This document shows positions 1-6,624 of a DNA stretch of 11,700 nt, piece after piece. Origin of the DNA: an uncultured Clostridia bacterium. GTDB taxonomy: Bacteria; Bacillota; Clostridia; Oscillospirales; Ruminococcaceae. Numbering within the stretch: the stretch's first letter is position 1; the number at the start of each line of letters is the position of its first letter. The stretch covers positions 1 to 11,700 of the forward strand of contig CAMHBE010000027.1 of assembly GCA_946183095.1 (NCBI GenBank), given 5' to 3'. The notes under the pieces were generated by a model that saw nothing but the letters and a program-made list of their open reading frames with translations, had not been told where the DNA came from and searched no databases. A program made the translations under genes and the position numbers.

Positions 1-5
1 CAGGT

Positions 6-24
6 CGAGGGCGCGCAGCCCTCG
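6..24. other. Small hairpin in leader upstream of pheT
   Basis: A perfect 7-base inverted repeat (CGAGGGC at 6-12, GCCCTCG at 18-24) with a 5-base loop lies in the 85 bases before pheT. No T-run follows on either side, so it is not a convincing intrinsic terminator. None of the three plus-strand frames through 1-85 ends in a sequence resembling the PheS C-terminus. The stretch is therefore probably a non-coding leader or intergenic spacer, although one frame stays open until a TGA that overlaps the pheT start as ATGA. The role of the hairpin is unknown. Confidence 0.35.
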
Positions 25-74
25 TGCCGTCTGCAAAGACAGCGCGAATGCGCCGGGATATATTGCTAAACTCT

Positions 75-80
75 GGAGGG
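75..80 (+). promoter_or_regulatory. Ribosome binding site that fixes the pheT start
   Basis: GGAGGG at 75-80 lies about six bases before the ATG at 86. A GTG in the same frame at 80 would overlap this site, so it is unlikely to be used. The ATG at 86 also gives the usual PheT N-terminus (MNLSMKWLNDYV). Confidence 0.75.
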
Positions 81-85
81 TGCAG

Positions 86-2488
86 ATGAATCTGTCGATG
101 AAATGGCTTAACGACTATGTAAAAGCCGATATGCCGATCAAAGAATTTGTCGCGGGGATAACCATGAGCGGCTCGAAAGTCGAGACGTATCACGAAATGC
201 GCGGCGAAGTGGAAAAAGTAGTTGTCGGGAAGGTTCTCGACATAAAAAAACATGAGGACAGCGAAAAGCTGTGGATATGTCAGGTGGATGTCGGGCAGGA
301 TGCACCTATACAGATAGTGACTGCCGCGACTAATGTGACTGCCGGTGCGTATATCCCGGTGGTGCTGGACGGCGGTACGGTGATAGACCGCGAGAACGGC
401 AAGACCGTCAAGATCAAGAAAGGCAAGCTGCGCGGCGCGGAAAGCTGCGGTATGTTCTGCTCCTTCAACGAGCTCGGCATGGATAACGCCGACTTCCCGT
501 ATTCTTCGCCCGACGGTGTGCTCGTCCTCAACGACGATCCCGATTTCGACAAAATGAAGCCCGGCGATGATGTCCTGAAGGTTGTCGGACTGGATGATAT
601 AAGCGTTGAGTTCGAGATAACCAACAACCGCCCGGACTGCCTGTCGGTGCTGGGTCTTGCAAGAGAGACAAGCGCTACCTTCGGTCTTCCCTATGATGTG
701 AAAGAACCTGCGTTCAAGGGCGTTGACGGCGACATCAGAAAGGAGCTCACTGTCACCGTTGAGAATACAAAGCTCTGCTCCCGCTATATGGCGGCAAAAG
801 TCAAGAACGTAAAGATCGCGCCCTCTCCGCGCTGGATGGTCGAAAGACTGCGCGCAAGCGGAGTTCGCGCAATAAACAACCTCGTCGATATAACCAACTT
901 CGTTATGCTCGAATACGGTCATCCGATGCACGCTTTCGATGCGCGCTATGTTGCGGGCAACCAGATAGTCGTGCGCAACGCGAAAGACGGCGAAACTCTC
1001 AAACTCCTCGATGAAGCCAAAGAGCCCGTAAAGCTCACACCCGAGATGCTCGTTATCGCAGATGCCGAAAAGCCTATGGCTGTGGCAGGCGTAATGGGCG
1101 GCGAGTACAGCGGTATATGGGACGATACGACCGAAGTGATCTTCGAGGCTGCGTGCTTCGACGGCGTTTCCGTCCGCAGAACTGCCCGCAAAATAGGCGA
1201 GCGTACCGAATCGAGCGCACGTTTTGAAAAGGGACTTGACCCGATAAATGCAAAGAACGCGCTTTACCGTGCATTGCAGCTCGTGGAGATGCTCGGCTGC
1301 GGTGAAGTGGTGAACACAGTTATAGATATCGACAATTCCAACAAGACTCCCCACAAACTGGTGCATGACTGGAAGTGGGTGAACAGCTTCCTCGGCGCGG
1401 ATATCCCCGAAGAAGAACAGATAGATATACTCGAAAGACTGGGATTTGTGTATGATCGTGCAACTCACGAGATAACTGTCCCCAGCGTCAGGATAGATAT
1501 GCTGCTGCCCTGCGACATCGGCGAAGAGATCGCGAGGATATACGGCTATAACCGTATCGCGTCCACCATTCCGAAGCTGTCCAGCAGAAGCGCGGTAACA
1601 AAAGAACAGAAGTTCGCGGACAAGCTGTGCGGGATAATGATCGCACAGGGCTGCATGGAAACTATGACGTTCAGCTTCATCTCGCCGAAATGGTATGAGA
1701 AGATACGTCTTGCCGAGGATCGCAGAAAGAGCGTTACGCTGCTCGACCCGCTGGGCGAAGATACGAGCGTTATGCGCACAACGATGATACCCTCCATGAC
1801 GGAGCTTATCGTCCGCAACATAAACAACCGCACCCCCGCGGGAAGATTTTTCGAGCCGGGTCGCATCTACCTGCCGAAAGAAAATGCCGGGGAACTCCCC
1901 GAAGAACGTGATGTTCTCTGCATCGGCGTTTACGGCGCGGACGAAGACTTCTTCACGCTCAAAGGCATTGTCGAAGCGATATTTGACGATACCGGCATCG
2001 ACGCGAGGTTCACCAAGTGCACAGATGCAACGTTCCACACGGGCCGCTGTGCAAAGGTGACAGCGGGAGATACCGAAATAGGCGTGCTGGGCGAACTTCA
2101 TCCGGCAGTTGCGGAAAACTACGGCGTAAAAGAGCGCATCTACATCGCGGAACTCGATATCGCCGCAATGTGCGGACTTGCAAACGATGATGTAAAGTAC
2201 AGACAGCTCCCGAAGTTCCCGGCGATAACCCGTGACCTGAGCCTTGTATGTGACGATGCTGTGGAGTCGGGTGATATCGTTGATATCATCACAAAGAACG
2301 GAAAGCACCTCGAACAGGTGACGCTTTTCGATATGTACAAGGGTGCAGGAGTTGCCGACGGCAAAAAGAGCCTTTCATACAAGCTCGTTATGCGCCGCGA
2401 AGATAAGACAATGGAAGCCGAGGAGGCGGACAAGTCCGTCGAAAAGATACTAAAAGCTCTCGGCGAAAAGAATATAACACTCAGATAA
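86..2488 (+). CDS. pheT: Phenylalanine--tRNA ligase beta subunit
   Basis: This is the beta chain of the alpha2-beta2 phenylalanyl-tRNA synthetase, which charges tRNA-Phe with phenylalanine in the cytoplasm. The protein is 800 residues, matching the usual bacterial length of about 800. The N-terminus MNLSMKWLNDYV is typical. An EMAP-type OB-fold tRNA-binding domain covers about residues 40-150. The B3/B4 editing module follows at about 210-390, with the family signature NNLVDITNFVMLEYGHPMHA and then TESSARFEKGLDP. The B5 domain covers about 400-475, then the catalytic-like core. The FDX-ACB anticodon-binding domain fills about the last 95 residues, beginning near KFPAITRDLSLV. No frameshift or missing domain is seen. 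Its partner pheS would normally lie directly upstream, but its end is not visible in the 85 bases present. The PrsA-like gene follows after 22 bases and is probably co-transcribed. Confidence 0.97.
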   Translation: MNLSMKWLNDYVKADMPIKEFVAGITMSGSKVETYHEMRGEVEKVVVGKVLDIKKHEDSEKLWICQVDVGQDAPIQIVTAATNVTAGAYIPVVLDGGTVIDRENGKTVKIKKGKLRGAESCGMFCSFNELGMDNADFPYSSPDGVLVLNDDPDFDKMKPGDDVLKVVGLDDISVEFEITNNRPDCLSVLGLARETSATFGLPYDVKEPAFKGVDGDIRKELTVTVENTKLCSRYMAAKVKNVKIAPSPRWMVERLRASGVRAINNLVDITNFVMLEYGHPMHAFDARYVAGNQIVVRNAKDGETLKLLDEAKEPVKLTPEMLVIADAEKPMAVAGVMGGEYSGIWDDTTEVIFEAACFDGVSVRRTARKIGERTESSARFEKGLDPINAKNALYRALQLVEMLGCGEVVNTVIDIDNSNKTPHKLVHDWKWVNSFLGADIPEEEQIDILERLGFVYDRATHEITVPSVRIDMLLPCDIGEEIARIYGYNRIASTIPKLSSRSAVTKEQKFADKLCGIMIAQGCMETMTFSFISPKWYEKIRLAEDRRKSVTLLDPLGEDTSVMRTTMIPSMTELIVRNINNRTPAGRFFEPGRIYLPKENAGELPEERDVLCIGVYGADEDFFTLKGIVEAIFDDTGIDARFTKCTDATFHTGRCAKVTAGDTEIGVLGELHPAVAENYGVKERIYIAELDIAAMCGLANDDVKYRQLPKFPAITRDLSLVCDDAVESGDIVDIITKNGKHLEQVTLFDMYKGAGVADGKKSLSYKLVMRREDKTMEAEEADKSVEKILKALGEKNITLR

Positions 2489-2510
2489 AACGGAAAGAAG
2501 GACGAAAGTT

Positions 2511-3728
2511 ATGAGAAGATCGGCACGAACAGTGCTGCTGACGCTGATCTGCGGCGCTATGGTCGCCGGCGCGGGTTCCTGCGCACTCGGTCAGACTTAT
2601 CCGCTGACGATAGACGGCGAGAAGATACGCGCAGGCATCTATATCTACAGACAGAATGACAGCTACGGCGCGGCTGCGGACGCCATAAGGGAAGAACAGC
2701 CAGACCTCGATACGAGCGCGGAAGGGTTCAGCTACCTCGATCAGACAGTCGAAGGAAAGTCATTCACCGATTACGTCAACGAAAAGACCATAGAGAGCTG
2801 CCGCGAATATGTTGCGGTGGAGCGCCTTTTTGACAGCAACGGTCTTTCTCTTACAGCAGACGAGATAAAAGAAGTAAATGACCGCGTCAAGCAGGTCTGG
2901 ACAGAACCCGATCAGTATTACGCAATGTACGGCATGACGATGATCTGGGGCGACTATTACAGCAAACTCGGCGTGGGTCAGGAATCCTTCCGTGATATCC
3001 GCATCGAAGAAAAGAAGCGTGAGAAGCTCTTCGACTACTTCTACGGCGATGAAGGTGCTCTGAAAGCCACCGAAGACGAGATAAACGCTGCTTTGCAGTC
3101 CGACTACTCCATGGTGAACTACATCGAGTACAGCCTTGAAAACGGCGACAGTGCGCAGAGCTATGCGGACAAGATAACTTCCGGCAGCAGCTTTGAACAG
3201 GTATGGCAGGAACTGACACAGGCTGAAAACGACGAGAAGTTCGCAAAAGAACAGGCGGAAGCTGCCGAAAAGGCTGCGGAAGAAGCCGAGAACGCCGATG
3301 ATACGGAAAACACCGATACCGACGATACCGATGCTGCGGCAGACACCGAAGCTGATACCGAGGAAACTCCCACGGCTCCCGAACAGGCTGAACTTCCCGA
3401 GACGGATTCCCTCATCGAAGTTATCAAGAAGGATGCCACATCCCCGTCGGAGGATTTCGTCGCACAGGTCATGGATATGGCAGCAGGCGACGTTAAGGTG
3501 ATAACCACCGAGGACGGCACTTCCTACATCGTGCAGAAGCTCGATATCCTCTCCAAACCCGAAAAGACCGAAACAGAAGTCGAAAACCTCAAGACCGAAC
3601 TCAAAGAGGACGACTTTGATGAAATGCTCAAAACTGCGGGTGCGGCATACAGCCTTACCGAGGACGGCTCAAAGGGAATGTACACCGTGAAGGGTCTTAT
3701 GGACAGGCAGAAAGAAGCTGTCAAGTAA
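2511..3728 (+). CDS. PrsA/SurA-like lipoprotein with degenerate parvulin region
   Basis: This is a 405-residue exported protein, probably a membrane-anchored chaperone-like lipoprotein. A basic start (MRRSAR) and a hydrophobic stretch to about residue 22 form a signal peptide. C24 in AGSC could be the lipidated cysteine, although alanine at -3 makes the lipobox weak. Residues about 30-200 resemble the helical N-terminal chaperone domain of SurA/PrsA proteins. Residues 201-236 look like the first strand and helix of a parvulin peptidyl-prolyl isomerase. Residues 238-299 are an Ala/Glu then Asp/Thr/Glu-rich linker. The chain then resumes with the last parvulin strands (GDVKVITTEDGTSYIVQKLDIL, quoted across 326-347). 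The GGDLG-type central part of the isomerase is missing, so catalysis is doubtful. AAGGA at 2498-2502 is a good ribosome binding site for the ATG at 2511. It lies 22 bases after pheT. The family assignment rests on architecture and is moderate. Confidence 0.7.
   Translation: MRRSARTVLLTLICGAMVAGAGSCALGQTYPLTIDGEKIRAGIYIYRQNDSYGAAADAIREEQPDLDTSAEGFSYLDQTVEGKSFTDYVNEKTIESCREYVAVERLFDSNGLSLTADEIKEVNDRVKQVWTEPDQYYAMYGMTMIWGDYYSKLGVGQESFRDIRIEEKKREKLFDYFYGDEGALKATEDEINAALQSDYSMVNYIEYSLENGDSAQSYADKITSGSSFEQVWQELTQAENDEKFAKEQAEAAEKAAEEAENADDTENTDTDDTDAAADTEADTEETPTAPEQAELPETDSLIEVIKKDATSPSEDFVAQVMDMAAGDVKVITTEDGTSYIVQKLDILSKPEKTETEVENLKTELKEDDFDEMLKTAGAAYSLTEDGSKGMYTVKGLMDRQKEAVK
3222..3407 (+). repeat. 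Acidic low-complexity linker in PrsA-like protein
   Basis: This stretch encodes residues 238-299 of the lipoprotein. It begins with an Ala/Glu/Lys helix-like run (KEQAEAAEKAAEEAE) and passes into short irregular Asp-Thr-Glu repeats, in which GATACCGA-like octamers recur between about 3298 and 3362, and then a Pro/Glu-rich end. It interrupts the parvulin-like region and is strongly negatively charged. Such repeats can change length by slippage. Confidence 0.75.
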
Positions 3729-3750
3729 AGAAACGCAATAACGAAAGTTC

Positions 3751-3774
3751 ATCCCTCGCCCCATGGCGGGGGAT
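3751..3774 (+). terminator. Terminator-like hairpin after PrsA-like gene
   Basis: A 10-base-pair stem (ATCCCTCGCC at 3751-3760, GGCGGGGGAT at 3765-3774) contains one G-U wobble and closes a four-base CCAT loop. It is followed by AGATTTATATTA, which is T-rich but not a clean T-run. It lies between the lipoprotein stop and the desulfurase start, so it probably ends the pheT transcript, perhaps incompletely. The AT-rich end could also hold a -10 element for the next gene, but no matching -35 is seen. Confidence 0.55.
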
Positions 3775-3800
3775 AGATTTATATTATGGGTCTGAAATTC

Positions 3801-3805
3801 GGAGG
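3801..3805 (+). promoter_or_regulatory. Ribosome binding site that fixes the cysteine desulfurase start
   Basis: GGAGG at 3801-3805 lies four bases before the ATG at 3810. The in-frame ATG at 3786 has no such site, and the eight residues it would add are absent from typical NifS proteins, which begin close to (M)IYLDNAATT. Confidence 0.8.
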
Positions 3806-3809
3806 TCCT

Positions 3810-4955
3810 ATGATTTATCTTGACAATGCGGCTACTACGCCCATTACCGACAATGTGCTCGAAGCGATGCTGCCGTGGCTGAAAGAGGGTTTCGGCAACC
3901 CCTCTTCGGTGTACTCTGTCGGACGAAAAAGCGCTATAGCACTCAACAAGGCAAGAGCACTGTGCGCGGAAGTGCTGGGGTGTCAGCCGAAAAATATATT
4001 TTTCACGAGCGGCGGTACCGAGAGCGATAACCACGCTATCTTTGCTGCTGCCGAAAAAGCGCGTGCAGTCGGAAAAATGCACATCATCACGTCTTCTGTC
4101 GAGCACCACGCTGTTCTGGAACCGCTGCGGGTGCTGGAAAAAAAGGGGTTCCGCGTTACCCGTCTGCCGGTGTATGATAACGGCATTGTGCGGGTCAGCG
4201 ACCTCGAAGCCGCCGTAACTCCCGATACTGCGTTCGTTACCGTAATGGCAGCAAACAACGAGATCGGCACCATTCAGCCTATCGACGGGATAGGCGCGGT
4301 ATGCAGAGAGCGCGGCATCCTCTTTCACACGGACGCGGTGCAGGCTTTCGGAAATATGCCGCTCGATACGAACAGCGTCGATATGCTGTCGCTGTCGGGT
4401 CATAAGCTGCACGCGCCTAAAGGCGTGGGACTTCTGTATGTTCGGGAACCCGCATCACTGCCGCCGTTCATACTCGGCGGGTCACAGCAGAGCGGCAAGC
4501 GTGCCGGCACCGAGAACGTTGCGGGGATCGTCGGACTTGCGGAGGCTATGCGCGCCGCCGCCGAGGGAGCGGAAGAAAAACGTGTAAAGCTGCTCGCCAT
4601 GCGTGAGCGCATTACCCGGGAAATCTCAAAAATAAAAGGCGCCCGGCTGAACGGTGACCCGGAGCGGCGCCTTGCGTCAAATGTGAATTTTTCCTTTGAG
4701 GGTGTCGAGGGAGAAGCGCTGATATTGCAGCTCGACCTCGCAGGTATCGCGGTATCGAGCGGATCCGCGTGTACGTCGGGTTCTCTCGACCCGTCACACG
4801 TCCTGCTGGCGCTGGGACTGTCGCACGATGAAGCGAGAAGCTCGGTGCGCATCACCATGTCCGACCTTACGACAGACGAGGATATCGACGGACTGCTTGC
4901 GGTGCTCCCGTCGGCAGTGGATAAACTCCGCTACCTGCGCGGTATCAGTCTATGA
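3810..4955 (+). CDS. nifS: Cysteine desulfurase, NifS/IscS family (class V PLP enzyme)
   Basis: This enzyme removes sulfur from cysteine to give alanine and a protein persulfide, which is passed to Fe-S cluster or tRNA thiolation acceptors in the cytoplasm. The protein is 381 residues. It starts with the family hallmark YLDNAATTP. Visible landmarks are GGTESDN (68-74), the catalytic histidine pair in VEHHAVLE (H99, H100), ANNEIGTIQP (149-157), HTDAVQAFG with the PLP-contacting D175 and Q178, the PLP-binding lysine K199 in SGHKLHAPKG, RAGTEN (231-236), and the active-site cysteine C321 in SSGSACTSGSLDPSHV. This form of the loop is typical of the NifS/IscS group rather than SufS. It is about 20 residues shorter than E. 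coli IscS, mainly at the C-terminus. No iscU or thiI is visible beside it, so its partner cannot be named. The stop overlaps the end of the convergent amidohydrolase gene by 11 bases. Confidence 0.95.
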   Translation: MIYLDNAATTPITDNVLEAMLPWLKEGFGNPSSVYSVGRKSAIALNKARALCAEVLGCQPKNIFFTSGGTESDNHAIFAAAEKARAVGKMHIITSSVEHHAVLEPLRVLEKKGFRVTRLPVYDNGIVRVSDLEAAVTPDTAFVTVMAANNEIGTIQPIDGIGAVCRERGILFHTDAVQAFGNMPLDTNSVDMLSLSGHKLHAPKGVGLLYVREPASLPPFILGGSQQSGKRAGTENVAGIVGLAEAMRAAAEGAEEKRVKLLAMRERITREISKIKGARLNGDPERRLASNVNFSFEGVEGEALILQLDLAGIAVSSGSACTSGSLDPSHVLLALGLSHDEARSSVRITMSDLTTDEDIDGLLAVLPSAVDKLRYLRGISL

Positions 4956-6126
4956 ACTTTCCGCCGAGCACCACGAACTCCGGCGCTTCGGTGATATCGA
5001 AAACTTCCCCGCGGAAAGCCGTGAAGTCCGCATCCTTGCCCGGCTCGATGCTTCCGACCCTGTCATCTATCCCGCAGATGCGGGCGGGAACTATGGTTAT
5101 CGCGCGTATCGCCTCGTATTTGCTCAGCCCTCCGCGCACGGCTATGCCCGCTGTCACGGGAAGATACTGTATGGGCGTTTCGGGGTGGTCGGTGCATATC
5201 GCAAACTCCACGCCCTTTTTGTGCAGTTTCGCGGCGTTGGTGATACTCTGATTGATGAGTTCGGGCTTGCAGCGGTCCGCAAGCAGCGGTCCTATGATGC
5301 ACTGCGTATGCTCCTCGTGCAGCTCATCCGCTATAAGATGCCCGTCGGTCGCGTGTATCAGCACATAGTCTATCGAGAACTCCTTCGCTATGCGAATGGC
5401 GGTGAAGATATCGTCCTGACGGTGGCAGTGAAAATGCGCCTTTATCTCCCGCCGCAGCAGCGGCAGCAGCGCCTCGCACTTTATATCGTAATCGGGACGG
5501 GAAGTTTCGTCGTCCGTACCCTTTGTGCGCTCGTATTCCTCAGTTTCTTCGAGGTAACGGCGCGCTTTGTACAGCTGTTCGCGGATTATCGCGGCAGTCG
5601 CCATGCGTGTAACGGGCGTTTCGTCGCGGTCATTGTACGTCCGTTTGGGATTTTCGCCCAGCGCGAACTTTATGGAAACGGGATCCTTCACGATCAGCTT
5701 GTCTATGCGGGTACTGCCGTATGTCTTCATTGCAAGAAAGTTCCCGTCTATAGGGTTTGCGCTGCCCGCACCGGTCACGACCGTGCCGATACCGGCGTGC
5801 GCGGCTTCTGAAAAGCACAGGTCGGCGGCGTTTATCGCGTCTATCGACCGAAGGTGAGGAGTTGAGGGGTCGGTGTCTTCGTTCACGTCCTCGCCCTCGA
5901 ATCCCAGTCCGTTCTCGCATATCCCGATATGGCAGTGCGCGTCAACGAACGCCGGGTATATCGTGAGCCCCGACGCGTCAATGGTATCGCTGGTGTCGGT
6001 GCTGCCGGAAAACTCGTCCATTGAGCCGACCGCGGTTATCTTCCCGCCGGATGTTTCGATGTAGCCGCACTCGATGATGTCGGTATCCTCCGAGGCGGTG
6101 AAAATTCTTGCGTTGCAGATTATCAT
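4945..6126 (-). CDS. Metal-dependent amidohydrolase, imidazolonepropionase-like
   Basis: This is a 393-residue cytoplasmic amidohydrolase-superfamily protein; the substrate is unknown. A small beta domain (MIICNARIFTA, and C-terminal EPGKDADFTAF...VLGGKFID) sandwiches a TIM barrel. Metal-ligand motifs are visible: DAHCHIG with H64 and H66 after strand 1, K153 in SIKFALGENPK as a possible carboxylated bridging lysine, HFHCH (H231, H233, H235), H258 in LIHATD, and D313 in CTDHPETP. All catalytic positions expected for a dinuclear or mononuclear hydrolase appear present. The GENPK segment is shared with imidazolonepropionase-related amidohydrolases of Clostridia. It starts inside the aroK stop (ATGA) with an AAAGGA ribosome binding site, so translation is probably coupled. 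Cyclic amides or dipeptides are possible substrates by family membership, but nothing here picks one. Confidence 0.88.
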   Translation of the reverse strand: MIICNARIFTASEDTDIIECGYIETSGGKITAVGSMDEFSGSTDTSDTIDASGLTIYPAFVDAHCHIGICENGLGFEGEDVNEDTDPSTPHLRSIDAINAADLCFSEAAHAGIGTVVTGAGSANPIDGNFLAMKTYGSTRIDKLIVKDPVSIKFALGENPKRTYNDRDETPVTRMATAAIIREQLYKARRYLEETEEYERTKGTDDETSRPDYDIKCEALLPLLRREIKAHFHCHRQDDIFTAIRIAKEFSIDYVLIHATDGHLIADELHEEHTQCIIGPLLADRCKPELINQSITNAAKLHKKGVEFAICTDHPETPIQYLPVTAGIAVRGGLSKYEAIRAITIVPARICGIDDRVGSIEPGKDADFTAFRGEVFDITEAPEFVVLGGKFID

Positions 6127-6608
6127 AACTGTTCCTTTATCGCATTTACCACAGCGTCGGGAGTTCCCGCCGCTTTTATTGTTATATCGGCACGTTCCGC
6201 ATATACGGGTCTTCTTGTATCATACAGCTCCCGCACCTTTTCTTTCGGGTTGTTGTGTGCAAGCGGGCGGTTCGGGTCGTCCTTTATGCGCTCGTAGCAA
6301 GTCTCAAAGTCCGCATCGAGGAACACTACTTTCCCGTTTTCCCGCGCGGTCTTTGCTGTATTGTCGTTTATTATCGCACCGCCGCCCAGCGCAACTACAG
6401 AGTTGTCGGGCATTTCCGCGATGTACTTCGCTTCAAGCTCACGAAAGTGCGGTTCGCCGTACTTCGCGAAAATATCGGGTATCGTCATGCCCTCGTGCTC
6501 GACGATATAGGCATCGAGATCCGCAAACGCCATTCCGAGCCGTTCCGCGAGCATACGCCCGGTAAGGCTCTTGCCGCAGCCCATAAAGCCGCAAAGCCAT
6601 ATCTTCAT
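6123..6608 (-). CDS. aroK: Shikimate kinase
   Basis: This enzyme phosphorylates shikimate to shikimate 3-phosphate with ATP in the chorismate pathway. It has 161 residues, close to the usual 160-175. The Walker A motif is GFMGCGKS (7-14). The shikimate-binding residues are D32 in ADLD, R56 in FRELE and the GGG at 75-77. The lid arginine is R114 in NRPLA, followed by the second conserved arginine region RRPVYAERA (132-140). The protein is complete. GAGGT (at 6614-6618 on the plus-strand coordinates) lies five bases before the start. It sits 16 bases after the membrane protein gene and overlaps the amidohydrolase start by four bases, so all three are probably one operon. No other aro genes are in view. 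Confidence 0.96.
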   Translation of the reverse strand: MKIWLCGFMGCGKSLTGRMLAERLGMAFADLDAYIVEHEGMTIPDIFAKYGEPHFRELEAKYIAEMPDNSVVALGGGAIINDNTAKTARENGKVVFLDADFETCYERIKDDPNRPLAHNNPKEKVRELYDTRRPVYAERADITIKAAGTPDAVVNAIKEQL

Positions 6609-6624
6609 AGATTACCTCTTTCTG

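Noticed and set aside
80..85. GTG at 80 as the pheT start
   Set aside because: It overlaps the GGAGGG ribosome binding site; the ATG at 86 is correctly spaced and gives the usual N-terminus.
3786..3809. Upstream ATG for the cysteine desulfurase
   Set aside because: It has no ribosome binding site and adds eight residues not expected in NifS proteins, whereas GGAGG sits just before the ATG at 3810.
3669..4412. A 247-codon open frame on the minus strand opposite the cysteine desulfurase
   Set aside because: It lies mostly antisense to strongly recognisable NifS motifs, has an odd composition rich in Arg and His, no domain I recognise and no good ribosome binding site. It is a by-product of the coding strand's codon use.
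4828..5811. A 327-codon open frame on the plus strand running from the desulfurase end through the amidohydrolase
   Set aside because: It is antisense to conserved amidohydrolase motifs and its start lies inside the desulfurase in another frame. Its sequence shows no recognisable domain.
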